Positions 54,000 to 62,922 of a stretch of DNA of 64,000 nt are shown piece after piece. Under the pieces are notes generated by a model that saw only the letters and a program-made list of their open reading frames with translations, was not told the DNA's origin and made no database searches. The stretch is from Novosphingobium sp. TH158 (GTDB lineage: Bacteria > Pseudomonadota > Alphaproteobacteria > Sphingomonadales > Sphingomonadaceae): positions 1,702,001 to 1,766,000 of the forward strand of contig NZ_PKRT01000001.1 of NCBI RefSeq assembly GCF_002855555.1, read 5' to 3'. Numbering within the stretch: the stretch's first letter is position 1; each line of letters begins with the position of its first letter. Position numbers and translations under genes: made by a program.

Positions 54000-54911
54000 A
54001 TGACCGAACTGCGTTTCGATAACCGCGTGGCCGTGATCACCGGCGGCGGGCGTGGCCTGGGTGCCGCCCATGCGAAGCTGCTGGCCTCGCGCGGGTGCAA
54101 GGTCGTGGTCAACGATCCCGGCGTCTCGATGGCCGGCGATGCCACCGATGAAGGCCCCGCCGATGCACTGGTCCGCGAAATCCGCGAGGCTGGCGGCGAG
54201 GCCGTGGCGAATACCGATTCGGTCGCCACCCCCGAAGGCGGCGAGGCGATTATCCGCACCGCTCTCGACACCTGGGGCCGGATCGACGTGCTGATCCACT
54301 CCGCCGGCAACGTGCGCCGCGCCCCGCTCGCGGAAATGACCGCGGCTGACTGGCAATCGGTAATCGATGTGCACCTGAACGGTGCCTTCCATGTCACCCG
54401 CCCGGCCTTCGCCGCGATGATGGCGGCAGGCTATGGCCGCATTGTCATGACCAGTTCGGTCAACGGGGTCTATTCGAACAAGCAGGTGGCCAATTACAGC
54501 GCGGCCAAGGGCGGCCTGATCGGACTGGCCAATACTGCCGCGATCGAGGGCTTCGCTGCCAACGTCAAGGCCAACTGCATCCTGCCCGCCGCCGTCACCC
54601 GCATGTCGGAAGGCGTCGATACCAGCCAGTTCCCGCCCATGACGCCGGAGATGGTCGCACCGCTGGTGGCTTACCTGTGCCACGAAAGCTGCGAGGTAAC
54701 CGGCGAGCTGCTGATCTCTGCCGCCGGCCGTATGGCGCGCGCCTGGACGGCGGAATCGCCCGGCGTGTTCAAGCCGGAATGGTCGATCGAGGATGTCGCC
54801 GCGAACATCGGCGCAATCCGCGACATGTCCGCCCCTGTGCATTTCCCGCCAGCGCCGCAGGGGCACCTTGACCACCTGTTCTACAGCTTCGGCATGGCGC
54901 GCGGCGGCTGA
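54000..54911 (+). CDS. SDR of the multifunctional-enzyme-2 (3-hydroxyacyl-CoA dehydrogenase) type
   Basis: A 303-residue SDR closely resembling the protein at 37069 along its whole length, including TRMSEGVDTSQFPPMTPEMVAP, VNDPG after beta-2 and the C-terminal region with FKPEWSIEDVAANIGAIRDMS. Cofactor motif TGGGRGLGAAHAKLLA and YSAAK are intact. It starts 10 bases after the CoA transferase with GAGGAGAG upstream. 3-Hydroxyacyl-CoA oxidation is the best guess from this type. Confidence 0.9.
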   Translation: MTELRFDNRVAVITGGGRGLGAAHAKLLASRGCKVVVNDPGVSMAGDATDEGPADALVREIREAGGEAVANTDSVATPEGGEAIIRTALDTWGRIDVLIHSAGNVRRAPLAEMTAADWQSVIDVHLNGAFHVTRPAFAAMMAAGYGRIVMTSSVNGVYSNKQVANYSAAKGGLIGLANTAAIEGFAANVKANCILPAAVTRMSEGVDTSQFPPMTPEMVAPLVAYLCHESCEVTGELLISAAGRMARAWTAESPGVFKPEWSIEDVAANIGAIRDMSAPVHFPPAPQGHLDHLFYSFGMARGG

Positions 54912-55000
54912 GGGGAAATTTTTCCCCGCTGCCCGTTCAACTTGCAGCAAGCGCACCCCATTTAGCGCGAGCTTTCCGTTTTTCGTGGAGTTTCCGCCAG

Positions 55001-55552
55001 ATGAGCCGCAGCCGCATCCTTGCCATCACCACCCTGGTCGCCGCCGGCGCCTTGCTTGCCGGATGCGCCGCGCTGGGTCCCAAGCATCCGGTGGGCAATG
55101 CCACGGTTCCGCAGCCGGCGAAGTCTGTCGACCTTGATCGCTACCTTGGCCGCTGGTACGAAATCGCGCGTTACGAACAGGGCTTCCAGAAGGACTGCGA
55201 CAAGGTGACGGCCGACTATGCGCGGCGGGATGACGGCAAGATTTCCGTGCTCAACGCCTGCGTGAAACCCAATGGCAAGGCCACCTCTGCCACCGGCCGC
55301 GCCAAGGTGGTGGATACCGCCACCGGCGCCAAGCTGAAGGTCAGCTTCTTCGGCCCGTTCTATGGCGATTACTGGGTGCTGGACCGCGCCGAGGATTACA
55401 GCTGGTCCATCGTGGGTGAGCCTTCGGGCCGCTACCTGTGGCTGCTGGCGCGCGAGGCGCGGCCTGGCAAGGACAAGGTCGATGCACTGGTTGCCCGGGC
55501 CGCGGCACTGGGCTATGACACCTCCATGCTGCGCATGACCCGGCACGACTGA
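55001..55552 (+). CDS. blc: Bacterial lipocalin (lipoprotein)
   Basis: A 183-residue outer-membrane lipocalin. Lipobox LLAGC is near residue 22 after a hydrophobic signal. YLGRWYEIARYEQGFQKDC is the lipocalin GxW motif region, followed by repeated beta strands and a C-terminal helix. Lipocalins of this type bind lipids and are induced in stationary phase or membrane stress. Gene is convergent with the DUF2721 gene at 7 bases. Confidence 0.9.
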   Translation: MSRSRILAITTLVAAGALLAGCAALGPKHPVGNATVPQPAKSVDLDRYLGRWYEIARYEQGFQKDCDKVTADYARRDDGKISVLNACVKPNGKATSATGRAKVVDTATGAKLKVSFFGPFYGDYWVLDRAEDYSWSIVGEPSGRYLWLLAREARPGKDKVDALVARAAALGYDTSMLRMTRHD

Positions 55553-55558
55553 GCCGGG

Positions 55559-55987
55559 TCAGCCCTCCAGATAATCGCGCGGGATCCGCAGGGTCGCGGC
55601 GGCAATCTGCGTTTCGCGCAGGAACAGCGTCAACGCCCCCATCAGCAGGGCAATGGCGACGATAAAGAAGCCGGCGGCCACGCGCTCAAGCTCGGCACTG
55701 ATCAGTTCCTCGAGAAACAGCACCGCCACGGTCGTGCCGATGGCGATTCCCGAAATCACCAGCAGGCGCATGGCATGGCCGATAAGGCGGATGCGCTGGT
55801 CGATCCCGCGCATTTCGCGAACGACCATTTCGCGCTGCGGCCCTTCCGTTTCGCCATGGCGTGCCTGGAGGTGCCGCGCCCGATCGACGATCCGCCCCAG
55901 CCGGGCCGAAAGGATGTTGAGGATATTGCCGATCGCCACCAGCACGAAGACCGGCGCAAGCGCAAGCTGGATGGTCTGGGCGATCAT
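55559..55987 (-). CDS. DUF2721 family membrane protein
   Basis: A 142-residue membrane protein with helices near residues 5-25 ([21 protein letters not shown]), 75-95 and 105-130, and basic heptad-like segment [16 protein letters not shown] between. This fits DUF2721, function unknown. The start overlaps the acs stop by ATGA. The conserved R-x-x-x-R pattern in the cytosolic part is of the family. Confidence 0.82.
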   Translation of the reverse strand: MIAQTIQLALAPVFVLVAIGNILNILSARLGRIVDRARHLQARHGETEGPQREMVVREMRGIDQRIRLIGHAMRLLVISGIAIGTTVAVLFLEELISAELERVAAGFFIVAIALLMGALTLFLRETQIAAATLRIPRDYLEG

Positions 55988-57912
55988 TTGCCGCTGCTCA
56001 GCAGTACATCCACCACGCCCGGATCGGCCAGCGTGCTGGTATCGCCAAGGTTGCTCGTATCCCCTTCGGCGATCTTGCGCAGGATGCGGCGCATGATCTT
56101 GCCCGACCGGGTCTTGGGCAGGCCGGGGGCAAAGTGGATCACGTCCGGCGTGGCAATGGGGCCGATTTCCTTGCGCACCCATTGCACCAGTTCGCGGCGG
56201 CAGTCCTCGCTCGCCTCCTCGCCGGCATTGAGCGTGACATAGGCATAGATGCCCTGCCCCTTGATGTCGTGCGGAAAGCCCACGACCGCCGCCTCGGCAA
56301 CCGCGTGGTGTGCCACCAGCGCGCTTTCCACTTCCGCCGTGCCCATGCGGTGGCCGGACACGTTGATCACATCATCGACCCGCCCGGTGATCCAGTAATA
56401 GCCGTCCTCGTCCCGCCGGCAGCCGTCGCCGGTGAAATACTTGCCGCGATAGGTGCTGAAATAGGTCTGGAAGAAGCGCTCGTGATCGCCCCAAACGGTG
56501 CGCATCTGGCCGGGCCATGACTGCGTGATGCACAGGTTGCCGTCGGTCGCACCTTCCAGCACCTCGCCATCGGCATCGACCAGCTGCGGCACCACGCCGA
56601 ACATCGGCCGGCTGGCAGAGCCGGGCTTGAGATCGGTCGCACCGGGTAGCGGCGTGATCATGGCCCCGCCGGTTTCGGTCTGCCACCAGGTGTCGACGAT
56701 CGGGCAGCGCTGATCGCCGACCACCCGCCAGTACCATTCCCAGGCCTCGGGATTGATCGGCTCGCCCACCGAGCCGAGCAGCCGCAGCGAGGATCGGCTG
56801 GTGGCCTTCACCCATTCGTCACCCTCGCGCATCAGGGCGCGCAGGGCGGTGGGGGCGCCGTAGAAGATGTTGACCTGGTGCCGGTCGACGATCTCCCAGA
56901 AGCGGCTGTGCGTCGGGTAATTGGGCACGCCTTCGAACATCACCACCGTCGCCCCGTTGGCCAGCGGCCCGTAGACGACATAGGAATGGGCGGTGACCCA
57001 ACCGATGTCCGCCGCGCACCAGTAGATGTCTCCGGGCCGGTAATCGAAAACGTAATGATGCGTCATCGCTGCCCAGGTGAGGTAGCCGCCCGAGGTGTGC
57101 AGCACGCCCTTGGGCTTTCCGGTCGATCCGGAGGTATAGAGGATGAACAGCGGGTCTTCCGCGCCCATTTCCTCAGCCGGGCAATCCGCCGGGACACCTT
57201 CGCGCAGGTCCTGCCACCAGTGGTCGCGGCCCTCTTTCATGGCGATTTCGGTGCCGGTGTGGCGCACGACGAGCACGTCCTTCACCCAGTCGCAGCTTTC
57301 CAGTGCGGCATCGACATTGGCTTTCAGCGGCACCAGCTTGCCTCCGCGCCACCCGCCATCGGCGGTGATGACGAGCCTGCTGTCGCAATCGGCAATGCGG
57401 CCCGCCAGCGCCTCGGGGCTGAAGCCGCCGAATACCACCGAATGGATCGCCCCGATGCGCGCGCAGGCCAGCATGGCCACGGCGGCTTCGGGGATCATCG
57501 GCATGTAGATCGTCACCCGGTCACCGCGCGCCGCGCCCATGCCCTTCAGCGCATTGGCCATGCGGCAGACCTCGCCATGCAGCTCGCGGTAGGTCAGCCG
57601 GCGCTGCTGGCTTGCATCGTCGCCTTCCCAGATGATCGCGGTGGTATCGCCGCGCTCTGCCAGGTGCCGGTCAAGGCAATTGGCCGAGACATTGAGCGTG
57701 CCGTCGGAAAACCATTCGATGCCGAAATCGGCCTCGTCGAACGAACAGCGCGAAAGCGTGGTCCACGGCCGGATCCAGTCGAGCCGCGCGGTCTCCTCGC
57801 GCCAGAACTGCTCGGGCTGTTCGACCGAGCGCCGGTACATTTCGGCATAGCGTTCCGCGTTGACATAGGCACGTTGCGCCCATTCGGCGGGCACGGGATG
57901 CAGGCTGGCCAT
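55984..57912 (-). CDS. acs: Acetyl-CoA synthetase
   Basis: Activates acetate to acetyl-CoA with ATP; 642 residues. It has the AMP signature [36 protein letters not shown], and the acetylation-target Lys605 in [13 protein letters not shown] near the C-terminus. ATG at 57912 with AAGGAG is chosen. It follows manA by 51 bases. Housekeeping; it could feed from acetate made in the catabolic region, but the neighbours give no specific link. Confidence 0.96.
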   Translation of the reverse strand: MASLHPVPAEWAQRAYVNAERYAEMYRRSVEQPEQFWREETARLDWIRPWTTLSRCSFDEADFGIEWFSDGTLNVSANCLDRHLAERGDTTAIIWEGDDASQQRRLTYRELHGEVCRMANALKGMGAARGDRVTIYMPMIPEAAVAMLACARIGAIHSVVFGGFSPEALAGRIADCDSRLVITADGGWRGGKLVPLKANVDAALESCDWVKDVLVVRHTGTEIAMKEGRDHWWQDLREGVPADCPAEEMGAEDPLFILYTSGSTGKPKGVLHTSGGYLTWAAMTHHYVFDYRPGDIYWCAADIGWVTAHSYVVYGPLANGATVVMFEGVPNYPTHSRFWEIVDRHQVNIFYGAPTALRALMREGDEWVKATSRSSLRLLGSVGEPINPEAWEWYWRVVGDQRCPIVDTWWQTETGGAMITPLPGATDLKPGSASRPMFGVVPQLVDADGEVLEGATDGNLCITQSWPGQMRTVWGDHERFFQTYFSTYRGKYFTGDGCRRDEDGYYWITGRVDDVINVSGHRMGTAEVESALVAHHAVAEAAVVGFPHDIKGQGIYAYVTLNAGEEASEDCRRELVQWVRKEIGPIATPDVIHFAPGLPKTRSGKIMRRILRKIAEGDTSNLGDTSTLADPGVVDVLLSSGK

Positions 57913-57963
57913 GACTCGCAACTCCTTCGACGCAGGGGTAGCGCGCCGACAGGAGGCAGGCAA

Positions 57964-58758
57964 TCAGGCGGGCTGTGCGATCAGCAACTTGGCACCCGGT
58001 TCGGGATCGAGCGCGGCGAGCGCGGGGGCGAGCGCGCACTGGCCGGGGCCGACCGTCTCGCCTGCCAGGCGCACCGAGCCGCTTACCGGGATGACCAGCA
58101 GCGGCCGCTCGCCATAGCGCGCGGCAAGGCGTGCATCGCCGGTGCCGTCGAGCCGGTCGAGCCGGAAGCGCGGTCCGTCCACCAGCGTCACGCTGCCGCT
58201 CCCGGGCACGCGGCAATGGCTTTCGCGCCGATAGGGTTCGCCGCGTGCCACCTTCATCCCCTGATCCAGGTGCAGCTCGCGCGGGCGGCCATAGTCATAG
58301 AGGCGGTAGGTCACGTCGGAATTCTGCTGGACCTCGATCAGGCCGATGCCCGGCCCGATGGCGTGAACCGTGCCGGGCGGGATATGGAAGAAGTCCCCCG
58401 CCGCCACCGGATGCCATTCGAGCAAGTGCTCGATCGACCCGTCAAGCGCGGCGGCGCGCATGGCCTCGGGCGGGATATCCCGCGTGAAGCCGACGCCGAG
58501 GCGGGCGCCGGGATCGGCGGCAATGACCAGCCAGCATTCCTCCTTGCCCTGCCCCGGTGCCTGATCATCCGAGGGATGGACCTGGACCGAAAGCGCCTCG
58601 CTGGTGAAGATGTACTTGACCAGAAGCTGTGACAGTTCAGCCGGCGGATCGAACCAAACCTCGCCGATCTTGCAGCCTGCCGGCGCGGTGAACGGCGCAG
58701 GCAGCGCGTGGCGCCCCCACGGCCGTTCCACCATGCGCAGCGGCAGCAGCGCACTCAC
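57964..58758 (-). CDS. manA: Mannose-6-phosphate isomerase, class I
   Basis: Zinc enzyme converting fructose 6-phosphate and mannose 6-phosphate. A 264-residue short form: IFTSEALSVQVHPSDDQAP has the Gln-His zinc pair, KEECW the Glu, and FFHIPPGTVHAIG the second His. GTG start overlaps the manC stop by GTGA. Together with manC it supplies GDP-mannose for surface polysaccharides. Confidence 0.9.
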   Translation of the reverse strand: MSALLPLRMVERPWGRHALPAPFTAPAGCKIGEVWFDPPAELSQLLVKYIFTSEALSVQVHPSDDQAPGQGKEECWLVIAADPGARLGVGFTRDIPPEAMRAAALDGSIEHLLEWHPVAAGDFFHIPPGTVHAIGPGIGLIEVQQNSDVTYRLYDYGRPRELHLDQGMKVARGEPYRRESHCRVPGSGSVTLVDGPRFRLDRLDGTGDARLAARYGERPLLVIPVSGSVRLAGETVGPGQCALAPALAALDPEPGAKLLIAQPA

Positions 58759-59795
58759 TGGTTGACTGCACCCGATAGCTTGCCGACGAGCTGGGCCCCG
58801 GCTGCCGAGGTCACCAGCACTTCATCGCCATCGACCACGATGATCACGTCCTCCAGCCCGATGACGCTGACGCGTGGCCCGTCGCTTTCCACCAGCACGT
58901 TGCGGCAATCGACCAGTTCGGCACGGCCGGTTACGCTGTTGCCGGCCTCGTCCCTGGGGCGGGCATCGCGCAGGGCGGGCCAGTTGCCGATATCGGACCA
59001 GCCCATGTCCGCCGGGACCATGGCGGCGCGCGCGGTGTTCTCCATCACCGCATAGTCGACGCTTTCGCTCTCGATGCGGGCGAAGGCTTGCGGTTCCGGG
59101 TGGAAGCGGGCGCCGTCCGCGCAGCCGGCGGCCACGGCCTCGCGCGCGGCGGCGGCGATTGCCGGGCGATGGCTTTCCAGTTCGGCGAGGAAGGCACCGG
59201 CACGGAATGCGAAAATGCCCCCGTTCCAGGCGTATTCGCCCGAGGCGAGGAATTGCCGGGCGCGGTCCAGGTCGGGCTTTTCGACGAAGCGGGCAACCTT
59301 GTAGCCACCGCTCGCCCCGATCGCCTCGCCGCGATGGAGATAGCCGAAGCCCGTTTCCGGCGCGGTCGCCTCGATCCCGAAGGACACCAGCCAGTCCTCT
59401 GCGGCAAGCGCGGCGGCCGCGCGGGCGGCGGCGGTGAAGGCCGCAGCATCGGCAATGTAATGGTCGCTGGGACAGACCAGCATGATGGCGGATTCCGGCA
59501 GGCGCAGCGCCGCCAGCGCAATGGCGGCGGCAGTGTTGCGTGCGGAAGGCTCGACAATGACCTGCGCCCCCGCCACTCCGGCCAGCTGCGCCTCGACATG
59601 GTCGAGATGGGCAGAACCGGTGACGACGATCGGCGGCGCATAGGTCGCCGGGTCGGCGGCGCGGGCAACGGTGCCCTCGAACAGGGTCCGGTCACCGACA
59701 AGCGGCAGGAACGGCTTGGGAAAGCGGGCGCGGCTGCGCGGCCACAGGCGCGTGCCGCTGCCGCCGCAGAGGATCACGGGAGTAATCAAGGTCAT
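58755..59795 (-). CDS. manC: Mannose-1-phosphate guanylyltransferase
   Basis: Makes GDP-mannose from mannose 1-phosphate and GTP. A 346-residue enzyme with the nucleotidyl transfer motif CGGSGTRLWPRSRARFPKPF, FVEKPDLDRA and the left-handed beta-helix-like C-terminal part. It lacks the fused isomerase domain, which is instead the separate manA. Overlaps manA by 4 bases. Confidence 0.93.
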   Translation of the reverse strand: MTLITPVILCGGSGTRLWPRSRARFPKPFLPLVGDRTLFEGTVARAADPATYAPPIVVTGSAHLDHVEAQLAGVAGAQVIVEPSARNTAAAIALAALRLPESAIMLVCPSDHYIADAAAFTAAARAAAALAAEDWLVSFGIEATAPETGFGYLHRGEAIGASGGYKVARFVEKPDLDRARQFLASGEYAWNGGIFAFRAGAFLAELESHRPAIAAAAREAVAAGCADGARFHPEPQAFARIESESVDYAVMENTARAAMVPADMGWSDIGNWPALRDARPRDEAGNSVTGRAELVDCRNVLVESDGPRVSVIGLEDVIIVVDGDEVLVTSAAGAQLVGKLSGAVNQ

Positions 59796-59858
59796 GGCAA
59801 TGCGCTATGTTCCAACCGCTTGGCAAGGGCAATGGCTTTGCCCGAACATGGTTAACAC

Positions 59859-60437
59859 CTAGTTTCCGCGCAGCGAGCCGACCGTGGGGGTTATCACCAG
59901 CCGGTCAAGCAGTTCGGCCACACGCTCGGCCGGCAGGGGCGGTTCCTGGCGCAACCACCAGGCCAGGATTTCCACCGTGGCGGAAACGCCGAAAATCACG
60001 CCAAGATCGGCCGGCAGCCATGTGCTCTCCGGCGTCGGGCCGGGCACGTCGGCAGCAAGGCGGGCGAACTGTTCACGCAGGTGCCCCGCCGCGCCGCCTG
60101 TCAGCAGGGCCCGCCACACGCCCCGGCGTTCATCGACATAGGCGGCAAGGGCAAGGCAGGTCTGGCGGGTATTTTCGGGGCTCAGCAGCGGCGCGGCCAG
60201 CTGCACCATCGTCGTCAGCTCCTCGCCCGCAACCGCGTCGAAAAGCGCCTCCTTCGAAGGATAATGGCGGAAGAAAGTGGCATAGCCGATGCCTGCCTCG
60301 GCCACGATGTCGCGCACGGTGATGCGGTCGAACGGCTGGCGCTCTACCAGCGCGAGCAAGGCCGCGCGCAGGGCGGCATCGCTGCGCAACTGCCGCGCAT
60401 CGCGCGACTTTTCCGTGGCCCTTTCCCGACCGCTCAT
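59859..60437 (-). CDS. TetR-family transcriptional regulator
   Basis: A 192-residue TetR regulator. Helix-turn-helix: FDRITVRDIVAEAGIGYATF followed by FRHYPSKEALFDAV. The C-terminal part is an all-helical ligand domain. The start overlaps the mobA stop by ATGA, so it is transcribed with mobA. Its target is unknown. Confidence 0.9.
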   Translation of the reverse strand: MSGRERATEKSRDARQLRSDAALRAALLALVERQPFDRITVRDIVAEAGIGYATFFRHYPSKEALFDAVAGEELTTMVQLAAPLLSPENTRQTCLALAAYVDERRGVWRALLTGGAAGHLREQFARLAADVPGPTPESTWLPADLGVIFGVSATVEILAWWLRQEPPLPAERVAELLDRLVITPTVGSLRGN

Positions 60438-60985
60438 TCCCGTTCCTCGTCCTGCCCTGCCGCGCGTTCCAGATCGTGCGGAAAATTGATGTTTGCCGGC
60501 GGATTGGCAAGCTCCACCAGCCGCGCATCCAGCGCCGCTGCCAGCGCGCGCATCGAATGCCTGCCTGGTCCGGAAAGGATCGCTTCTGCCGCGCGGGCGC
60601 CTTCGACGGCCGGCCACAGCCCGATCACCGGTTGCGCGGCAAGGCAGGCGGGCGCGGGAGAGAGCAGGCCCGGCAGGTCCGGCGGCGGATCGGGACAATC
60701 GACACCAAGGCTGAGGACAAGATCGAAACCGTGCTCCCGCGCATGGCGCAGCGCCCCGCAAAGCCCGGCCAGCGGCCCCATCTCCGACGCGGGCCAATCG
60801 GGCAGGCACGGCACCGGGCCATGCTCCCGCCCGACAATCGCCACGGCATCGCACCAGGCCTGCAGCGCGGCAACGGCATGGTCGATCAGCGGGGCGCCAT
60901 CCAGCAGCGCCAGTGCCTTGTCGCTGCCGAAGCGGCGCGACTGGCCACCGGCCAGCACCACGCCAAGGATGCGGGGAGAGGTCAT
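60434..60985 (-). CDS. mobA: Molybdenum cofactor guanylyltransferase
   Basis: Attaches GMP to molybdopterin to make the dinucleotide cofactor. The 183-residue protein has LAGGQSRRFGSDKAL at the nucleotide-binding N-terminus and LSLGVDCPDPPPDLPGLL as the metal-binding part. Usual length of MobA. Gene precedes the TetR gene with a 4-base overlap. It supports molybdoenzymes, possibly some in the catabolic region, though none lies here. Confidence 0.88.
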   Translation of the reverse strand: MTSPRILGVVLAGGQSRRFGSDKALALLDGAPLIDHAVAALQAWCDAVAIVGREHGPVPCLPDWPASEMGPLAGLCGALRHAREHGFDLVLSLGVDCPDPPPDLPGLLSPAPACLAAQPVIGLWPAVEGARAAEAILSGPGRHSMRALAAALDARLVELANPPANINFPHDLERAAGQDEERE

Positions 60986-61022
60986 GACGCAGAGGCTAGC
61001 CGCCGCGCCGCGCCGCGTCCAC

Positions 61023-61829
61023 TCAGCGGCGCGGGGGAATGCCCGCCGAAAGCCCGCCATCGACCGGCAGGTTCACGCCGGTGATGTTGCTCGACAGGTC
61101 AGAGGCGAGGAACAGCGCGGCATTCGCGCAGTCCATCGGATCGATCGGCCGCCCCAGCGGGTGCGTTGCGCCCATGCTTGCCTTTGCGGCATCGCTGGTC
61201 TGCAGGCCGGGAAGGAAATTCGTCGGCATGCCAGCCGGGCAGACCGAATTGACCCGGATGCCCTGCGCCGCAAGCTCGAGCGCCAGGGTCTTGGTGAGCA
61301 GCGTGACTGCGCCCTTCGACGAGCCATAGGCGCTGCCGCCCCAGCCGATCAGCCCGGCGACCGATGCGGTGTTCACGATGACACCACCAGGCCGCCCCTC
61401 GCGCGCCTGCGCCTCGAACTGGCGGATCGCGGCCTTGCAGCCGTTGATCACGCCGTTGACGTTGACGCGGTAGATCCGCTCGATCTCGTCATCGTCGGTG
61501 TCGATGAACTTGCGCACCCCTTGGTAGCCCGCCCGTGGCTGCAGGGTGATGCCGGCATTGTTGTAGATCACGTCCAGCCAGCCGAAGGCCTCGACCGTTG
61601 CGGCAACGGCGGCATCGACCGCCGCGGCATCGCCCACGTCGCAGGCCCGGGCCAGCGCCGTTCCTCCCTCGGCCGATACCATGTCGGCGGTTGCCTGCGC
61701 CGCCTCCAGCCCGATATCGAGCGCCATGACCTTCGCACCGTGCCGGGCGAAAAGCAGGCAGGCCGCGCGGCCGACCCCCGATCCGGCACCGGTGACGATC
61801 ACGTTCCTGCCATCGAGCAGACCCTGCAT
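61023..61829 (-). CDS. Short-chain dehydrogenase/reductase
   Basis: A 268-residue classical SDR. Cofactor motif VTGAGSGVGRAACLLFA, Asp after beta-2 (MALDIG) favouring NAD, NNAGI, and YGSSK in the active site. The ending ITGVNLPVDGGL is typical. It is divergent from the iclR gene at 61973; a TTGCGAAT-N2-TTGTTC site lies 22 bases before its start. The substrate is not known. Confidence 0.9.
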   Translation of the reverse strand: MQGLLDGRNVIVTGAGSGVGRAACLLFARHGAKVMALDIGLEAAQATADMVSAEGGTALARACDVGDAAAVDAAVAATVEAFGWLDVIYNNAGITLQPRAGYQGVRKFIDTDDDEIERIYRVNVNGVINGCKAAIRQFEAQAREGRPGGVIVNTASVAGLIGWGGSAYGSSKGAVTLLTKTLALELAAQGIRVNSVCPAGMPTNFLPGLQTSDAAKASMGATHPLGRPIDPMDCANAALFLASDLSSNITGVNLPVDGGLSAGIPPRR

Positions 61830-61851
61830 GACACTCTCCCGTAATTCGTAT

Positions 61852-61867
61852 TTGCGAATGATTGTTC
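61852..61867. promoter_or_regulatory. Candidate IclR site A (SDR side)
   Basis: TTGCGAATGATTGTTC; 14 of 16 positions equal site C at 62882. Lies just upstream of the minus-strand SDR gene. A partial dyad ATGATT...GAATCAT overlaps it. An alternative is a Fur-type site. Confidence 0.5.
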
Positions 61868-61948
61868 GGGAATCATGCTATGCCCTGCATGACCAGCGGT
61901 CAACCGGCGAGAGCTTGACGATGGCCAGTCGCCCGCCTAGCAAGCCCG

Positions 61949-61962
61949 TTCACAATAGCGAA
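61949..61962. promoter_or_regulatory. Candidate IclR site B (iclR side)
   Basis: TTCACAATAGCGAA, 11 bases before the iclR start; matches 11 of 14 positions of TTCACAATTTGGAA at 62895-62908. Autoregulation would be expected. Confidence 0.5.
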
Positions 61963-61972
61963 AAGGCCTGCG

Positions 61973-62797
61973 ATGACCCGCACTTCCCCCGGCGTTAAGC
62001 GCATTGCGGCGATCCTCGATTTCCTGGCCGACCATCCTACGCAGTCCTTTGCGCTGACCGATCTCGTTCGCGCGCTCAAGCTCAGCCGGGCGACGGCCCA
62101 TGCCTTGCTGACCGGGCTGGTAGAGGTGGGCTATCTCTATCGCACCACGGACAAGACCTATGTGCTGGGCCCGGCACTGGCGCGTGTCGGCCGCGCGGCG
62201 GCGCAGAACATGTCGCCGCTGCAGGTGGCCCAGCCAGAAATGCGCGCGCTGGCGGATGAGTTCGACGTGGTCTGCTCGGCCTTTTTCCTCGAAGGCGATA
62301 CCATCGTCAGCCGCGAACGCGCCGCCTCGATCAGCCATGTCGGCTATTCGCTGCCGCTGGGCACCCGCATCCGCCTGATGCCGCGTTCGCTGCCGACCTT
62401 CTTTGCCTGGGATGCCGATGAAGCGCGCGCGCGCATGGACCGGGCGGAAACCCCGGTCACCCCGGCTGCGCGCGAGCAGATCGAGGCAGCCATGGCCTTC
62501 ATGCGCGAACACGGTTTCGGCGTGATGATGCGCACCGATGACCCGGGCCGCAATCCCGACAGCCTTGAGGCCTTCGGCGGCGAGGCGGACCGCCCGGTTG
62601 CGATCCTTGGCGCCATCACGGGCGATGAAACCTATGTCGTCAGCGCCATCGTCGCACCGGTGTTCAACGCGCAGGGGCGGATCGAATTCGTGCTTTCGCT
62701 GATGGGTTTCAGCCGCGCCATGACCGGCACGCAGGTGTTCGCCGCAGCCGGTTCGCTGCTGGCGGCCTGCAAGCGCATCGGCGCATTTATCGGCTAG
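61973..62797 (+). CDS. IclR-family transcriptional regulator
   Basis: A 274-residue regulator. Winged helix-turn-helix at 5-65 (KRIAAILDFLADHP, LVRALKLSRATAHALLTGLVEVGYLYR) and an effector domain after residue 90. The repeats at 61852, 61949 and 62882 lie before three genes around it, suggesting that it controls the SDR gene, itself and the phosphotransferase. Unlike the IclR gene at 49111 its N-terminal tail is short. Confidence 0.92.
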   Translation: MTRTSPGVKRIAAILDFLADHPTQSFALTDLVRALKLSRATAHALLTGLVEVGYLYRTTDKTYVLGPALARVGRAAAQNMSPLQVAQPEMRALADEFDVVCSAFFLEGDTIVSRERAASISHVGYSLPLGTRIRLMPRSLPTFFAWDADEARARMDRAETPVTPAAREQIEAAMAFMREHGFGVMMRTDDPGRNPDSLEAFGGEADRPVAILGAITGDETYVVSAIVAPVFNAQGRIEFVLSLMGFSRAMTGTQVFAAAGSLLAACKRIGAFIG

Positions 62798-62881
62798 CCT
62801 GCCGAAGGACTGCAATCCTTTGCCAGTCGCGCTGCCCGGCATCGTCCCGGGCGAGAATCCGCTTGCGCGCCGCGTGACGAA

Positions 62882-62908
62882 TTGCGAATAGTTGTTCACA
62901 ATTTGGAA
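62882..62908. promoter_or_regulatory. Candidate IclR site C (phosphotransferase side)
   Basis: TTGCGAATAGTTGTTC (62882-62897) overlapping TTCACAATTTGGAA (62895-62908), 14 bases before the phosphotransferase start. It contains both half patterns found separately at sites A and B. Confidence 0.5.
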
Positions 62909-62922
62909 TTTGGGAAGAGCCG

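Noticed and set aside
59796..59858. Hairpin GGCAA...TTTGCC as a terminator between the TetR and manC genes
   Set aside because: Stem is only about five pairs and lacks a T tract on the minus strand.
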